A stretch of DNA of 64,000 bases from an uncultured bacterium (GCA_937951485.1 CALEDJ010000045.1:62001-126000), one strand, 5' to 3'; positions 1 to 9,531 are shown, counted from the first letter of the stretch. The notes: generated by a model from the letters alone, not told the origin. Made by a program: numbers and translations.

Positions 1-2226
1 AAGCCGTCGTATCGGCGCACGGACACGCCGGAGATCATGGTGTGGTGGGGGATGGATGTCGGCGACGACAACCTGCTGTGGTATGACGTGGCCTACGGCT
101 ACCGACAAAAGGAATGCCAGACGCGCAGTCACTTCGGCGGCAACGAGGTCTTCGCCGCGTTCACGTTGAGCGCGGACGACGCCTTCTGGGTCCCGCGATG
201 GGAGAATCCCTTCGCGTTCTACGATCACGACGGCGACACCGCGGCGGAGGAGGTGGTCCGCATCGAGGCTGAAAACTACGAGGTGTACAACCTCCGCCAC
301 AGTTTCGACGTGGACAACAACAATGCGGCGGAGAATCCGCGCAATTTCGACGTGTCCATCTCCGCCCATGCGCCGGACGCGCCGACGGAAAGCATCCTCA
401 TGACGCCGGGATTCCTGGAGGGGCGCACCAACGGCGGCATGCAGTTCGACCCCGCCATCGCGCGTTGCTATACGCTGCGCGGTATCCCCACCGGGCCGAT
501 ACTCGACTATTATGCCGCGCCCGGTTTCGCCCTGCGCGAAACCTGGGCGGACATGCTGCTGACCTGGAACGAAAATGATCTGAACATTGACACGACGCGG
601 GGGCCGGACGGCCGGTTCCTGGACACGCAGGAGCGGTGGGAGGGCATCATCCCGCCGGGCACGGAGGGCTTCCATCAAATCGGCGGGCCGCACTGCGGCC
701 ACTACAACAAACGGTACGAACTGCGCACCACGACCGGAACCGTTCGCGTCTATTTCTCGCCCACGGACAACCGGGTGCACCTGCACGGCGCGCAACGCGC
801 CTGGCTCATCGTGGACTATGACTACGACGACACGCCGGACGCGCGATACGACTATTTCGACACCAGCGGCGACGGATACATGGATCGGTGGGAATTCGAC
901 GCGGACGGCGACGGCGTGGCGGACGACGCCTGGACGGCGGGCGATGCTCCATGCATGGGCCTGCCCTATACATGGAGCGCCCTGCACGCCGTCGTGACGC
1001 CTGTGCTGGACAGCGGCCTGAAGGACCTCTTCGCGCTTGGAAATACGTTGGAGCAGGCACTGGCGCAGTCCGGCGTGACGGCCCCGGACCCCATCAGCCG
1101 TTTTGTGCGCAGCGGCTTTGATTCTCCGCTGCTGGACACGGATTTGCGCGATCGTCTGATTGCCAGCAACCAGACATGGTTCTATTACCTCGATGTGCTG
1201 AAGGACCGCCTGATCGTGCGGTTGAAGCGCGCCCATCCCGATGTGGATTTCTGGGCCGCATTCGATGCGCTGCGCGCCACGGGTTCCTATGAACGCATGC
1301 GGCGGCATATCACCGGACAATTCTCCATTGATGAACGCGAAGCCGCTTCGTTGAGTGACCTCCAATCTGCGTTGCTCAAACAACTGGCGCGTCCGCGCGT
1401 GGCCTGGGCGCAGGACTGGGTCCCGCCGAACATCGGTTGGGAAAACGAGATGGCGACGTATCGCGCGTACTGGGGGCAGTTCGATTTCTTCGGCAAGTCG
1501 CGGCCCGGCCTGATCCTGCCGGAAATCGCACAGGCCGGCGACTACCACAAGGAGCAGGACTGGGGCATGGACGCGCTTCACGTCGGCGAGACCTGCGGGC
1601 TGGGCGGCGCAACGCTCTATGTGAACGGCGCGGCGTACCCCGTATACAGTCCCGGCGGCAAAGGGCCGATCCGCTGGTCGAAACGGTTATTGTCAGAATC
1701 ACCGGAGGCGGTGCGCGTGGAACTTCTTGCGGAAAACGTCGGCCCCGGAAATGCCCCCTATACCGTGCGTTTCGTGTGCAGCGCCATCGCGGAGGTGGAA
1801 AAACGGACCGAAGCCTTCGTGTTCCCCGACGGCGCGATTGGCGAGGTTTCGCGCGGCGCGCGCCGCAAGCAACGCAAGGATTCCCCCATCGAGATCACGG
1901 TGGAGGGCGGGCGTCCCGATGATGTGGTCGAACTCGGCATCGGCCTTGTGCGCCTGCCCAATGAGACCTTCGCCCTGGAAACCCAGCGCGGCGTCATGGC
2001 CGCGCGCGGCGTGCAGGATCCGGCCATCGGCCTGGTCGGCATCGCCGTCATTTTCCCCCGCACCGCCTACCTTCGTTACGCGGCGCTCCCGGCGGAGCAT
2101 CAGGTCATCCTGCGCATCGAACGGGGCGCGCCGTTGGAATACGCCATCGCAGGCGATTGGCTGAACGGCCGCCGCTTCCCCAGGTGTCCAAGCCTCATGG
2201 ATTGGGTCCGCGAACTCGGCGATTAG
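1..2226 (+). CDS. DUF4861-like protein with EF-hand-like insert (5' end outside window)
   Basis: The frame is open from base 1 to the stop at 2226, so the start lies upstream; the first in-window ATG (37) need not be the true start. The C-terminal third (about 1540-2160) has a YHKEQDWGMDALHVGETCG-type stretch followed by beta-rich sequence. This resembles DUF4861 proteins, which often accompany glycan-degrading enzymes. Near 859-930 lie two Asp-rich loops (DTSGDGYMD, DADGDGVAD) like EF-hand calcium sites. The rest, including an aromatic-rich N-terminal part, I do not recognise. The next gene on this strand is a secreted glycosidase-like protein, so a role in polysaccharide processing is plausible but inferred. 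The ORF is certain; the family is a tentative call from motif resemblance. Confidence 0.7.
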   Translation, partial: KPSYRRTDTPEIMVWWGMDVGDDNLLWYDVAYGYRQKECQTRSHFGGNEVFAAFTLSADDAFWVPRWENPFAFYDHDGDTAAEEVVRIEAENYEVYNLRHSFDVDNNNAAENPRNFDVSISAHAPDAPTESILMTPGFLEGRTNGGMQFDPAIARCYTLRGIPTGPILDYYAAPGFALRETWADMLLTWNENDLNIDTTRGPDGRFLDTQERWEGIIPPGTEGFHQIGGPHCGHYNKRYELRTTTGTVRVYFSPTDNRVHLHGAQRAWLIVDYDYDDTPDARYDYFDTSGDGYMDRWEFDADGDGVADDAWTAGDAPCMGLPYTWSALHAVVTPVLDSGLKDLFALGNTLEQALAQSGVTAPDPISRFVRSGFDSPLLDTDLRDRLIASNQTWFYYLDVLKDRLIVRLKRAHPDVDFWAAFDALRATGSYERMRRHITGQFSIDEREAASLSDLQSALLKQLARPRVAWAQDWVPPNIGWENEMATYRAYWGQFDFFGKSRPGLILPEIAQAGDYHKEQDWGMDALHVGETCGLGGATLYVNGAAYPVYSPGGKGPIRWSKRLLSESPEAVRVELLAENVGPGNAPYTVRFVCSAIAEVEKRTEAFVFPDGAIGEVSRGARRKQRKDSPIEITVEGGRPDDVVELGIGLVRLPNETFALETQRGVMAARGVQDPAIGLVGIAVIFPRTAYLRYAALPAEHQVILRIERGAPLEYAIAGDWLNGRRFPRCPSLMDWVRELGD

Positions 2227-2299
2227 GCGCGCCTTTCACCGGAAGACAAGGGCAGCAATCCCGCAATCCAGGCAGTGCGCCCAAGGGCGTAAGCAGGCG

Positions 2300-2617
2300 T
2301 CACGGCGCCTCGGGGGCGTCTTTGTCCCGCGTTTCCTCTTCTTGGCGGATTCGCTGCTGGGCGCGATTCCCATATATGATTCCCAAGGGTAGCAGGATTC
2401 CGTAGGGAATCCAGAGCAGGAAGCGGTACGGATTGGGCAGGAGAACCATCAGCCCCAGGAACACGATAATTGCAATCCAGCACACTGCGCATGCTTTTAC
2501 CATGAAGGCGCGTTCCCGCGCGCTATTGGTGTTCTTGATGCTGAAATAAGCCCCAATAATTCCTCCGATCCCGCCACCGATCACGCCGACTATCGCCCCT
2601 ATCCATCCAGCATGCAT
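2300..2617 (-). CDS. small membrane protein, unknown function
   Basis: 105 residues. The frame extends further upstream, but I chose the ATG at 2617 because a strong ribosome binding site (GGAGGG) sits just before it. Two or three hydrophobic segments are visible: a Gly-rich N-terminal helix (IGAIVGVIGGGIGGIIGAYF), a central WIAIIVFLGLMVLL segment and a shorter third (ILLPLGIIYG). A charged tail rich in Glu, Arg and Asp follows. The Gly-zipper pattern in the first helix suggests oligomer packing, but no enzymatic motif is present and I do not recognise the family. It is convergent with the upstream DUF4861-like gene and divergent from the next. Confidence 0.65.
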   Translation of the reverse strand: MHAGWIGAIVGVIGGGIGGIIGAYFSIKNTNSARERAFMVKACAVCWIAIIVFLGLMVLLPNPYRFLLWIPYGILLPLGIIYGNRAQQRIRQEEETRDKDAPEAP

Positions 2618-2782
2618 CCTTTTCCCTCCTTTCTCGACATCTGACGCACCAAGAAACAGGGGACTGATTGCCAGTCCTTCTTCTATCTCTTGGTGTAACC
2701 CCAACGCCATATCCGGTTCATCCTGAAATCCTCCCTCGGACAGGATCATAGTTACCATGCTAGATGCACCCCTTTTTCTCAA

Positions 2783-3066
2783 TATATGTATACATATTCA
2801 TAATATTTTAGCCGCCTGGCGCAACATTATTTCTGCAGTCGGCTCAAATGTTGCCAACAGGTTTTTTCCTGAATCGCCACGAATTGCTGGAACTGTCGGT
2901 GAACGCCTGCCTCGTTCGGCCAATGTGTTACAAATGGCCAAGCCGGCAACTGCCATGTGAAGAATGCTTTTTGGACTGAGACGAACATCCGGGTATATGC
3001 TGGAGGCGCACGGCCTGATCACAAACCGGCTGCGCATATCGGAAACAGGAAAAGGAAGGTTGAAGG
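2783..3066. other. intergenic region with CGGCTNAAATGTTGCC motif
   Basis: No convincing gene. It contains CAGTCGGCTCAAATGTTGCC at 2836-2855, related to sequences at 19912-19930 and 38561-38576. A short frame at 2757-2960 has no ribosome binding site and no protein-like composition, and I do not call it. Confidence 0.4.
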
Positions 3067-4521
3067 ATGCGTGTTTTATGTGGGATCGCAATGCTTACGG
3101 GGCTGACGGGATGGGGAATCGCCTGGGCTGCCCCGCCTTGGGAAGCACCTGTTGACATCGGCGGGCGACGGGAATTGTTCGTTGACCATTATCTCGTCGA
3201 AAGCCTGGAGGGAGCGGCGCTGCACCTGCACGAACCGCGCCCGGCGGGGACCGCCCTGCAGTTTGACCAGCCTTGGGAAGGGCGCTACTGCGGATATGTG
3301 ACCGTATTCAAGGACGGCGACCGGTATCGCATGTACTATCGCGGCCTGCCTGACGCCGGGAAAGACGGATCGGCGGCGGAAACCACGTGTTACGCGGAAA
3401 GCGCCGACGGCATTCACTGGGTCAAACCGGAACTGGGTTTGCACACGGTGCACGGGTCCGCCGCCAACAATGTCGTGCTCGCGAACATGGCCCCATATTC
3501 CCATAATTTCGCGCCTTTTCTGGATGCGCGGCCCGGCGTGCCCGCCGCAGAGCGCTATAAGGCGCTTGGCGGGACGCAGGAAAGCGGCCTGGCGGGGTTT
3601 GTCTCCGAGGATGGGCTGCGCTGGCGCAAGATGCAGGACGGTCCGGTGATTACCAAGGGAGCGCTGGACTCGCAGAACGTCGCGTTCTGGTCGGAAAGCG
3701 AAGGTTGTTACGTGTGCTATCTGCGGACGTGGAGCGGAGGCGGGTTTGAGGGATTTCGCACCATCAGCCGCTGCACCTCGCCGGATTTTCTGACATGGAC
3801 CGACCCGGTTCCCATGGATTTCGGCGGCACGCCGATGGAGCATCTCTACACCAACCAGACGGCGCCCTATTACCGCGCGCCGCATCTGTACATCGCGACC
3901 GCGGCGCGTTTCATGCCCGGGCGGCGGGTGGTGTCCAGGGAAGATGCACAACGCCTGGGGATTGAAGGGCGTTATGACGCGGACTGTTCCGACATCGTGC
4001 TGATGAGCACGCGGGGCGGCACGCAGTATGCGCGCACGTTTATGGAAGGCTTCTTAAAACCAGGCATCGGCCTGGAGAACTGGACTTCGCGGACCAATTA
4101 CCCCGCATGGGGCATCGTGCCGATTGGCGAAAAGGAAATGGCGATCTATGTCCAGCACAATTATGGCCAGCCCACCCATCATTTGGTTCGTTATGTCCTG
4201 CGCCCGGACGGATTCATCTCTGTGCGTGCGCCCTATGCGGGCGGCGAAATGACTACGAAGCCGCTGCTTTTCTCCGGAAGCGAACTGAGCCTGAACTTCG
4301 CGACGTCGGCCGCGGGCAGTGTGCGGGTGGAGATTCAGGACGCGCACGGCGCGCCCCTGGAGGGATTTGCTCTGGCGGACAGCGAGGAACTGATTGGCAA
4401 TCTGCTGGACCGGACGGCGCGCTGGAACGGGCAGTCGGTGGTGGGGCATCTTGCGGGGACGCCGGTGCGCCTGCGCTTTGTCATGAAGGATGCCGACCTC
4501 TTCGCGCTGCAGTTCCGGTGA
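3067..4521 (+). CDS. secreted beta-propeller glycosidase-like protein (GH32/GH43-like superfamily)
   Basis: 484 residues with a signal peptide (residues 1-21, ending AWA) and an AGGAAGG ribosome binding site just upstream. The mature protein opens with GRRELFVDHYLVESLEG and has repeated propeller-like strands (RYRMYYRG, YAESADGIHWVKPE, FVSEDGLRWRK). These are characteristic of five-bladed propeller proteins related to GH32, GH43 and GH130 that are abundant in planctomycetes and similar bacteria. Acidic residues inside the blades could be catalytic, but I cannot assign substrate or confirm activity. A short beta-rich C-terminal domain (about 390-484) may bind carbohydrate. Predicted to act outside the cytoplasmic membrane on glycans. 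Confidence 0.75.
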   Translation: MRVLCGIAMLTGLTGWGIAWAAPPWEAPVDIGGRRELFVDHYLVESLEGAALHLHEPRPAGTALQFDQPWEGRYCGYVTVFKDGDRYRMYYRGLPDAGKDGSAAETTCYAESADGIHWVKPELGLHTVHGSAANNVVLANMAPYSHNFAPFLDARPGVPAAERYKALGGTQESGLAGFVSEDGLRWRKMQDGPVITKGALDSQNVAFWSESEGCYVCYLRTWSGGGFEGFRTISRCTSPDFLTWTDPVPMDFGGTPMEHLYTNQTAPYYRAPHLYIATAARFMPGRRVVSREDAQRLGIEGRYDADCSDIVLMSTRGGTQYARTFMEGFLKPGIGLENWTSRTNYPAWGIVPIGEKEMAIYVQHNYGQPTHHLVRYVLRPDGFISVRAPYAGGEMTTKPLLFSGSELSLNFATSAAGSVRVEIQDAHGAPLEGFALADSEELIGNLLDRTARWNGQSVVGHLAGTPVRLRFVMKDADLFALQFR

Positions 4522-4590
4522 TTTCCGGCCGCTGTAACACGCGCTTGCACCGCTTCCACGGCGCAACGCAGTGCGGAGCGTGTGGGCCCC

Positions 4591-4764
4591 TTTTTGTCCT
4601 TGTTGTCCTTTTCCTGGGATCGGAGACCTTCGGTCGGTCGTGTGGCGCGGTCAGGAGACCGGCCACAACAATAAGTGGCGCGGTCAGGAGACCGGCCACA
4701 ACAATAAGTGGCGCGGTCAGGAGACCGGCCACAACAAGGAAACCGGCCACAACAACCCGGGCGG
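4591..4764. repeat. 33-bp tandem repeat array next to rpoN, with dispersed 48-bp element
   Basis: A 33-bp unit beginning GTGGCGCGGTCAGGAGACC is repeated head to tail at 4642-4674 and 4675-4707, with a 30-bp third copy at 4708-4737. A truncated fourth (GGAAACCGGCCACAACAA) follows. The 48 bp at 4622-4669 match 10904-10951 at roughly 85% identity, so the unit derives from a dispersed element. At 4591-4617 there is also a TTTTTGTCC short-period repeat, likewise found beside the other copy. The array sits just past the stop codon of the leftward rpoN gene. There are no spacers, so it is not a CRISPR array. Confidence 0.85.
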
Positions 4765-6198
4765 TCAATATTCCTTGCGCATGGACGCCTTAAGGATGCC
4801 CATCATCTCGCGGTATTTGGTGACGGTGCGGCGGGCGATGTTGACGCCTTCGCGTTCCTTGATGATCTCGGCGATGCGTTGATCGCTGAGCGGCTTGCGC
4901 TTGTCTTCTTCGTCAATGATCTTCTTGACCAGCGCCTGGATGCTCTTGGAGGATTGGTTGTCGCCGTTGTCCGCGCTCAGTCCTGGGGAGAAGAAATACT
5001 TCAGTTCAAACAGGCCCTGGGGGGTCTGGATGTACTTTCCCCGGGTGGTCCGGGCGACGGTGGATTCGTGCACGCCGACCACATCGGCCACGTTCTGCAG
5101 GGTGAGCGGGCGGATATGTTCCACGCCCTTTTCCAGGAAGGCCTGCTGAAAATCCACGATGGCCTGGGCCACTTTGAGAATGGTTTCCTGGCGGTGGGTG
5201 AGATTGCGGCGCAGCCAGTTTGCCGCTTCAATCTTCTCGCGAATGTAGTCCTTTTCCTGTTTGGACATGCTGCCTTTGCGCACAGTGGCGAGATATTTTT
5301 CATTGACGCGGATTTCCGGGACGCGTTCGCTGACCAGTCGTACGACATATTGGTCGTCAATCTTTTCCACCACGACGTCAGGGGTGATGTACTGGGTCGC
5401 GCTGCCTGCGTACTCAAGGCCCGGCCAGGGATTGAGCGCCTTGAGCATACCCTTCAGTTCCTCCACACGCTCCGGCTTGACCTTCATCTCGCGCGCGATC
5501 TGCGGGATCTGGTTGCGCAGCAGCGCGTCGAGGTGGTCGCGCACCAGACATTTGAGGTCCTCCTCTTCAGGATGAAAGGCCTCGATCTGGAGGAGCAGGC
5601 ATTCCTTCATGTCGCGCGCGCCCACGCCGGTGGGTTCGAAGCGCTTGATCATATCCAGCACCTGGTTTACCGCCTCCTCAGAGACGCCCAATTCCTTCGC
5701 GATTTCCGCGACATCCCCGGTGAAAAAGCCCTTTTCGTTGATTTCGCCGATGATGATCCGCTCGCCGATGGCGTACTCGGCGTCTGTTCTCGCGGCGAGG
5801 CGCATTTGGCTGAGCAGGTGGGCGCGCAGGGATTCATGCTGGGTGATGGAGTCTTCATAATAGCGCCGTCGGGCGTGCAAGTCCTCGTTGTAACTCAGGT
5901 CCTGGCCTTCCCGGTGCTTGATGTCCCACTTGTCGCAATAATCGTCAAGATCAAAACAGACATCGAATTCCGGGTCTTCCTGGACGGTTGATTTCTGCTC
6001 GGGGGCCGTCGCGGGCGGCTCTTCGGTGCGGGATACCAGTTCCAGGAAGGGGTTGTTTTCCAATTCCTGCTGAATATGCTGTTCCAGTTCCACACCGGAA
6101 AGTTGCAGAATATGCAAGGCCTGCTGCATCTTCTGCGTCAGCATCAACTGCTGCGTCTGCTTCTGGGTCTGAACCTGCCGATGTTCCATGCGCAGCAT
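4765..6198 (-). CDS. rpoN: RNA polymerase sigma-54 factor
   Basis: 477 residues, normal length for the family. Region I is the glutamine-rich activator-interacting segment (residues 1-50, QTQKQTQQLMLTQKMQQALH). An acidic linker follows, then the core-binding domain, the helix-turn-helix with VHESTVARTT and KYIQTPQGLFELKYFFS (about residues 370-415), and a C-terminal RpoN box ARRTVTKYRE, diagnostic for sigma-54 recognition of the -24 element. It directs transcription from -24/-12 promoters and needs an enhancer-binding ATPase, none of which is encoded in this window. It stands alone on the minus strand. A second in-frame Met at residue 4 is an alternative start. Confidence 0.98.
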   Translation of the reverse strand: MLRMEHRQVQTQKQTQQLMLTQKMQQALHILQLSGVELEQHIQQELENNPFLELVSRTEEPPATAPEQKSTVQEDPEFDVCFDLDDYCDKWDIKHREGQDLSYNEDLHARRRYYEDSITQHESLRAHLLSQMRLAARTDAEYAIGERIIIGEINEKGFFTGDVAEIAKELGVSEEAVNQVLDMIKRFEPTGVGARDMKECLLLQIEAFHPEEEDLKCLVRDHLDALLRNQIPQIAREMKVKPERVEELKGMLKALNPWPGLEYAGSATQYITPDVVVEKIDDQYVVRLVSERVPEIRVNEKYLATVRKGSMSKQEKDYIREKIEAANWLRRNLTHRQETILKVAQAIVDFQQAFLEKGVEHIRPLTLQNVADVVGVHESTVARTTRGKYIQTPQGLFELKYFFSPGLSADNGDNQSSKSIQALVKKIIDEEDKRKPLSDQRIAEIIKEREGVNIARRTVTKYREMMGILKASMRKEY

Positions 6199-6419
6199 TG
6201 GCGCGGATTTCCTTTAATTGGCCAGCCATCAACAACCATAGACTGCAAGATGTGGGGGTGGGAGTCAGCCGCGCTGATGCTTGCGGCAACGAACCCGCGC
6301 GGCGCACCCAGGGATGCGTCGCGGTCCACACACCGCTGCATTATAGACGCGCTTCGGAAATCTGTCAATTGATGCATTGCTGCGTTATACTCTCATCCGC
6401 ATTTGTGGACATCATCATC

Positions 6420-7385
6420 ATGAAAGCCGTTGTACGAATCCTCGAATCGCTGCCAGTGAATTTCGGCGTCTTTGTGTCCGAGGTCAGCGCGGCGATGCGC
6501 GATATTTTCGGCGACGAGGCGGGCTGTTATTACTGCGATGTGATGGAACAGGGATTTCTGGCCAATCTCGCGCACCCGGACGTGGAAGTGCTGGGCATTA
6601 TGGACGGGGCGCATCTCGCGGCCTATGCGCTCGTGGTGCGACAGGAGGATTACGGAGAAATTCCATTCATTCACGTGTTGCGCCGCTTTGAAGGGCAGGG
6701 ATTGGAGGGCGCACTCATTCGCGAAGCCGCGCGCCGGCTGATCGATTCAGGGGTGCGGCGCATTCTCTGCGAGTTTGTGCCGGCATGTCGGATGGAACTG
6801 GATGCGGCGCTGCTTCCGATCGGCTTCGCTCGCATCGCGCGGCTGCTGATGCGCGCACCGCTGGATGCACCCGCGCTGCGCAGGACGTCCGAGAGCACGG
6901 CCGCCGGTGCGTCGGAATGTCTGGGCGACATGGCCGCATGTCTCGCCGACGCCTATGTGGGCCATCCCGAGCGGGACCTGCACAACGAGGCGCTGGACGC
7001 CGTCCGCGCGGAGGCGTATCTGCGGCGCGTTGAAGCGGGGGAATACGGTCGTTCGCATCCGGGGTATCTGCGCGCCGCCTGCGTGAATGGCCGGTGCGTG
7101 GGCATGGCGGCGGCATGCGAAACGCCGCCAGGCCTGGGTTTCGTGCTGCATGTGGCGGTGGCGCGGGCTTTTCAAGGCCGGGGTATCGGACAGGCCCTGC
7201 TTGTGGAACTCGCGCGGGTTTTCCGCGCCGACGGCTTGGAATACATGGGCCTCGGAGTCACCCTGGACAATCCCGCCCGGCGCCTCTATGAACGGCTCGG
7301 ATTCCGGCCCCTGTGCGCGATTAGCACCTATATCCGGCGCGGAGCGCCCGACGCTGCGGCGGAAGGGGACCCCTCATGGCCCTGA
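6420..7385 (+). CDS. double GNAT-domain acetyltransferase-like protein
   Basis: 321 residues from the ATG at 6420; the frame is open further upstream but that part looks non-coding. Two GNAT-like halves are visible. The N-terminal one (about 1-150) is degenerate. The C-terminal one (about 160-310) carries the acetyl-CoA-binding signature as VARAFQGRGIGQALL, followed by GLGVTLDNPARRLYERLGF, typical of GNAT motif B. The acceptor substrate is unknown. The stop codon overlaps the second in-frame ATG of the next gene (TGATG at 7383-7387), implying translational coupling. Confidence 0.8.
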   Translation: MKAVVRILESLPVNFGVFVSEVSAAMRDIFGDEAGCYYCDVMEQGFLANLAHPDVEVLGIMDGAHLAAYALVVRQEDYGEIPFIHVLRRFEGQGLEGALIREAARRLIDSGVRRILCEFVPACRMELDAALLPIGFARIARLLMRAPLDAPALRRTSESTAAGASECLGDMAACLADAYVGHPERDLHNEALDAVRAEAYLRRVEAGEYGRSHPGYLRAACVNGRCVGMAAACETPPGLGFVLHVAVARAFQGRGIGQALLVELARVFRADGLEYMGLGVTLDNPARRLYERLGFRPLCAISTYIRRGAPDAAAEGDPSWP

Positions 7386-8383
7386 TGCAACTGCCCACGG
7401 TGTACGAAAAGAAACCGCTCCCGCTGCCGTCGCGCGCGCGCCTGCTGCAAGTCTTTCTCGTTGCGCTGGCGGTCACTGTGGCATTGCTGATCACGGTCTG
7501 GTATCTCTACTGGGCCACGCCCGGGCGCCGGACCCATGAGCGCTACCTGGGGCCGGGCGTCTTCGTGCGGGTGTCGCTCCAGCCCGCGCGCGCCCAGCGC
7601 TATGTCAGCCGGCTCGCGCCCACCGCCACGCGTTTCCTCACGACCGTGCCCAAGGTGACCTCGCTCCAGGCGCGCGCGTTTCGCGTGGACTGGCTTCACA
7701 CCCTTCCCTATGAGTTCACCCTGCTTTTCGCGTCGGTGCTGCAAGGGGAGGTCGTCGCCACGCTCTTCGTCAACACCGTCCCTGAAGACACTGGATTCCC
7801 GCAGGAATTGAACCAGTCGCCGTTCTTCCGCGAGGCCCGGCGCATGGCGCGGATCGAATGGGACCGGGAATCCCTTGCGTTGGTGGAAAAACACGTGTAC
7901 ACGGCGACGGGGCGGATAGACCTGCCCCGGACCGACGGCGCGACGCAGGGGCTTTCCGGATGGGACCAACGCCCGCCGCCGTGGACCGGCAAGCACCTGG
8001 TCGAGTGTTCCGCTGTCAACCGCGACGGCGCGCTCGCCGCGCTCCACGCCGCGCTGATCCGCGGCGGCAACTACGGCCTCGCCGACGAGGATCACGCCGC
8101 GCTCAGCGCCGCGTGGTCGGCGATTGCGCAGATTCACTTCATCGGCGATTTGATCCGCGACGATCTCATCGAATTCACGCTTACCGTGCGCTGTACCCGG
8201 GACCGGCCGGACCATGTCGCCTATGCCGCCGAAATGGTCGCCGCCGGCGCCGCCGACACGCTGGCCCGACGCCACCGCTTCCACCTTGAAGGCGGCGGCG
8301 ACTGGCGCGACGCGCGCACCTACGCCGCGCAATACCGCCTCTCCGGATTCGAACCCGCGCTCCGCCGCGCATTGGGGTCATGA
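7376..8383 (+). CDS. membrane-anchored protein of unknown function
   Basis: 335 residues. It overlaps the GNAT gene by 10 bp (or by one base of a TGATG junction if translation begins at 7385). A single hydrophobic segment (about residues 27-46, LLQVFLVALAVTVALLITVW) near the N-terminus makes it a probable signal-anchored protein with the bulk outside the cytoplasm. The remainder is mixed alpha/beta in composition with no motif I recognise. Coupling to the acetyltransferase suggests a joint role, possibly envelope modification, but that is speculation. Confidence 0.7.
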   Translation: MALMQLPTVYEKKPLPLPSRARLLQVFLVALAVTVALLITVWYLYWATPGRRTHERYLGPGVFVRVSLQPARAQRYVSRLAPTATRFLTTVPKVTSLQARAFRVDWLHTLPYEFTLLFASVLQGEVVATLFVNTVPEDTGFPQELNQSPFFREARRMARIEWDRESLALVEKHVYTATGRIDLPRTDGATQGLSGWDQRPPPWTGKHLVECSAVNRDGALAALHAALIRGGNYGLADEDHAALSAAWSAIAQIHFIGDLIRDDLIEFTLTVRCTRDRPDHVAYAAEMVAAGAADTLARRHRFHLEGGGDWRDARTYAAQYRLSGFEPALRRALGS

Positions 8384-8398
8384 CCCGGGGAGACGTGG

Positions 8399-8425
8399 TT
8401 CTGGAGTACAGGCTTTAGCCTGCGC
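8399..8425 (-). repeat. REP-like unit (CAGGC..GCCTG family)
   Basis: TTCTGGAGTACAGGCTTTAG followed by CCTG reads on the minus strand as CAGGCTAAAGCCTGTACTCC followed by AGAA. The same unit occurs at 28720-28745 and twice at 42933-42981. The AGGCT..AGCCT palindrome can form a short hairpin. It lies between two convergent genes. Confidence 0.75.
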
Positions 8426-8451
8426 GCCTCTGTTGCCGGTTTCCGGCGCGG

Positions 8452-9531
8452 TCATCTCCGGGAGAAGGCGCCCGCGTCGAGTCCCAGGGCTTCCTCGTAG
8501 ATCGCCAGCACGTTCGCGATCGGATTGTCCGCCTGGATGCAATGCGCGGGGGAGAAGATGTAGCCGCCGCCTTCCCGGAACAATTCGAGGCGATGGCGCG
8601 CCTCGGCGCGGCACGCCGCTTCGGTGCCAAAGGGAAGGGTGCGCTGCGTGCTGATCAGACCGCAGAAGGTCAATTTGTCGCCGAAGGCCGCCTTCAATTC
8701 TTCCGGGTTCATCCCATCCGGTTCCGGCTGCATGGCATCGAGTATATCCAGCCCCATTTCGATGAAGCGGGGCTGCAATTTCCGCGTGTTGCCGCAGGAG
8801 TGCATCATGACCTTGCAGCCGTACTCATGCGCAAGGTCAATGAAACGCTGAAGACGCGGACGGAAAAACGCGTCGAAGATTTGCATGGGAAACATCGGGC
8901 CCATCTGGTTGCCGGTGTCCTCGCCGAGACAGAGGATGTCAATTTTTCCCTTTGCGGCTTCCAGCGTGCGGCGCGCCACCTCGAAATACAAATCGCATCG
9001 CCTGTCAATAATGGCGACGCCCACCGGGTCCTGTGTGACGATATCCAGAATCACCTGTTCCATGCCCCGCCCCCGGCTCACGCCGTTGAGGATGTCCGGC
9101 ATGCCCGCATGTCCGCAGCAGACCGCGTATTCCGCGAAGGCGTCGCAGGCCGCTTCTATCCCCGAATAGTCGTAGTCGTCGGGGCTTGGCCAGGGATATG
9201 CCGCCACGTCGTCCAGCGTTTTCAATTTGGCCAGCGCCAGATAATTCGGCTCCGGATAGGCCCCGCCGTGGCCGTGGTCGAACAGCACATAGCCGGTGCC
9301 CCATTCGTCCACCATGTCAGACCCTTCCGGCGCCGGCGGCAGCGGTTTCACGTACGGCGGATTCACGCTGCGCAAATCCACACCGAAACGGTCCAGCAGT
9401 TCCAATGGTTCCGAGAAACCGAAATGGTCCATCAGTTTCTGCTGGATTTCCGGCGTGAGATAGGTTTGGATCGGAATACGGTCCGGGGTTTCATGCGCAA
9501 TGGCCGCGAGCACACGGTCTTTCGGCTTCAT
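8452..9531 (-). CDS. uroporphyrinogen decarboxylase-like (URO-D superfamily) methyltransferase
   Basis: 359 residues. The start at 9531 (MKPKDRVLAAIAHE) has an AGAGGAAGAG ribosome binding site; the frame extends nine codons upstream without one. The N-terminal KPKDRVLAAIAHETPDRIP block is typical of the MtaA/CmuA-like branch of the URO-D superfamily. True HemE differs here. Members often move methyl groups between corrinoid proteins and thiols, or have unassigned roles, and families rich in them are common in glycan-degrading anaerobes. Possible metal ligands include the His/Cys pair in VMMHSCGNTRK (mid C-terminal) and a late PAHCIQ. No corrinoid protein or methyltransferase partner is adjacent, so the substrate is open. 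Confidence 0.85.
   Translation of the reverse strand: MKPKDRVLAAIAHETPDRIPIQTYLTPEIQQKLMDHFGFSEPLELLDRFGVDLRSVNPPYVKPLPPAPEGSDMVDEWGTGYVLFDHGHGGAYPEPNYLALAKLKTLDDVAAYPWPSPDDYDYSGIEAACDAFAEYAVCCGHAGMPDILNGVSRGRGMEQVILDIVTQDPVGVAIIDRRCDLYFEVARRTLEAAKGKIDILCLGEDTGNQMGPMFPMQIFDAFFRPRLQRFIDLAHEYGCKVMMHSCGNTRKLQPRFIEMGLDILDAMQPEPDGMNPEELKAAFGDKLTFCGLISTQRTLPFGTEAACRAEARHRLELFREGGGYIFSPAHCIQADNPIANVLAIYEEALGLDAGAFSRR

Noticed and set aside
2757..2960. 67-codon frame upstream of the propeller protein
   Set aside because: No ribosome binding site, overlaps a dispersed motif, and composition is not protein-like.
4642..4755. Tandem 33-bp repeats considered as a CRISPR array
   Set aside because: Units abut with no spacers, decay at one end and match a dispersed intergenic element; no cas genes are present.
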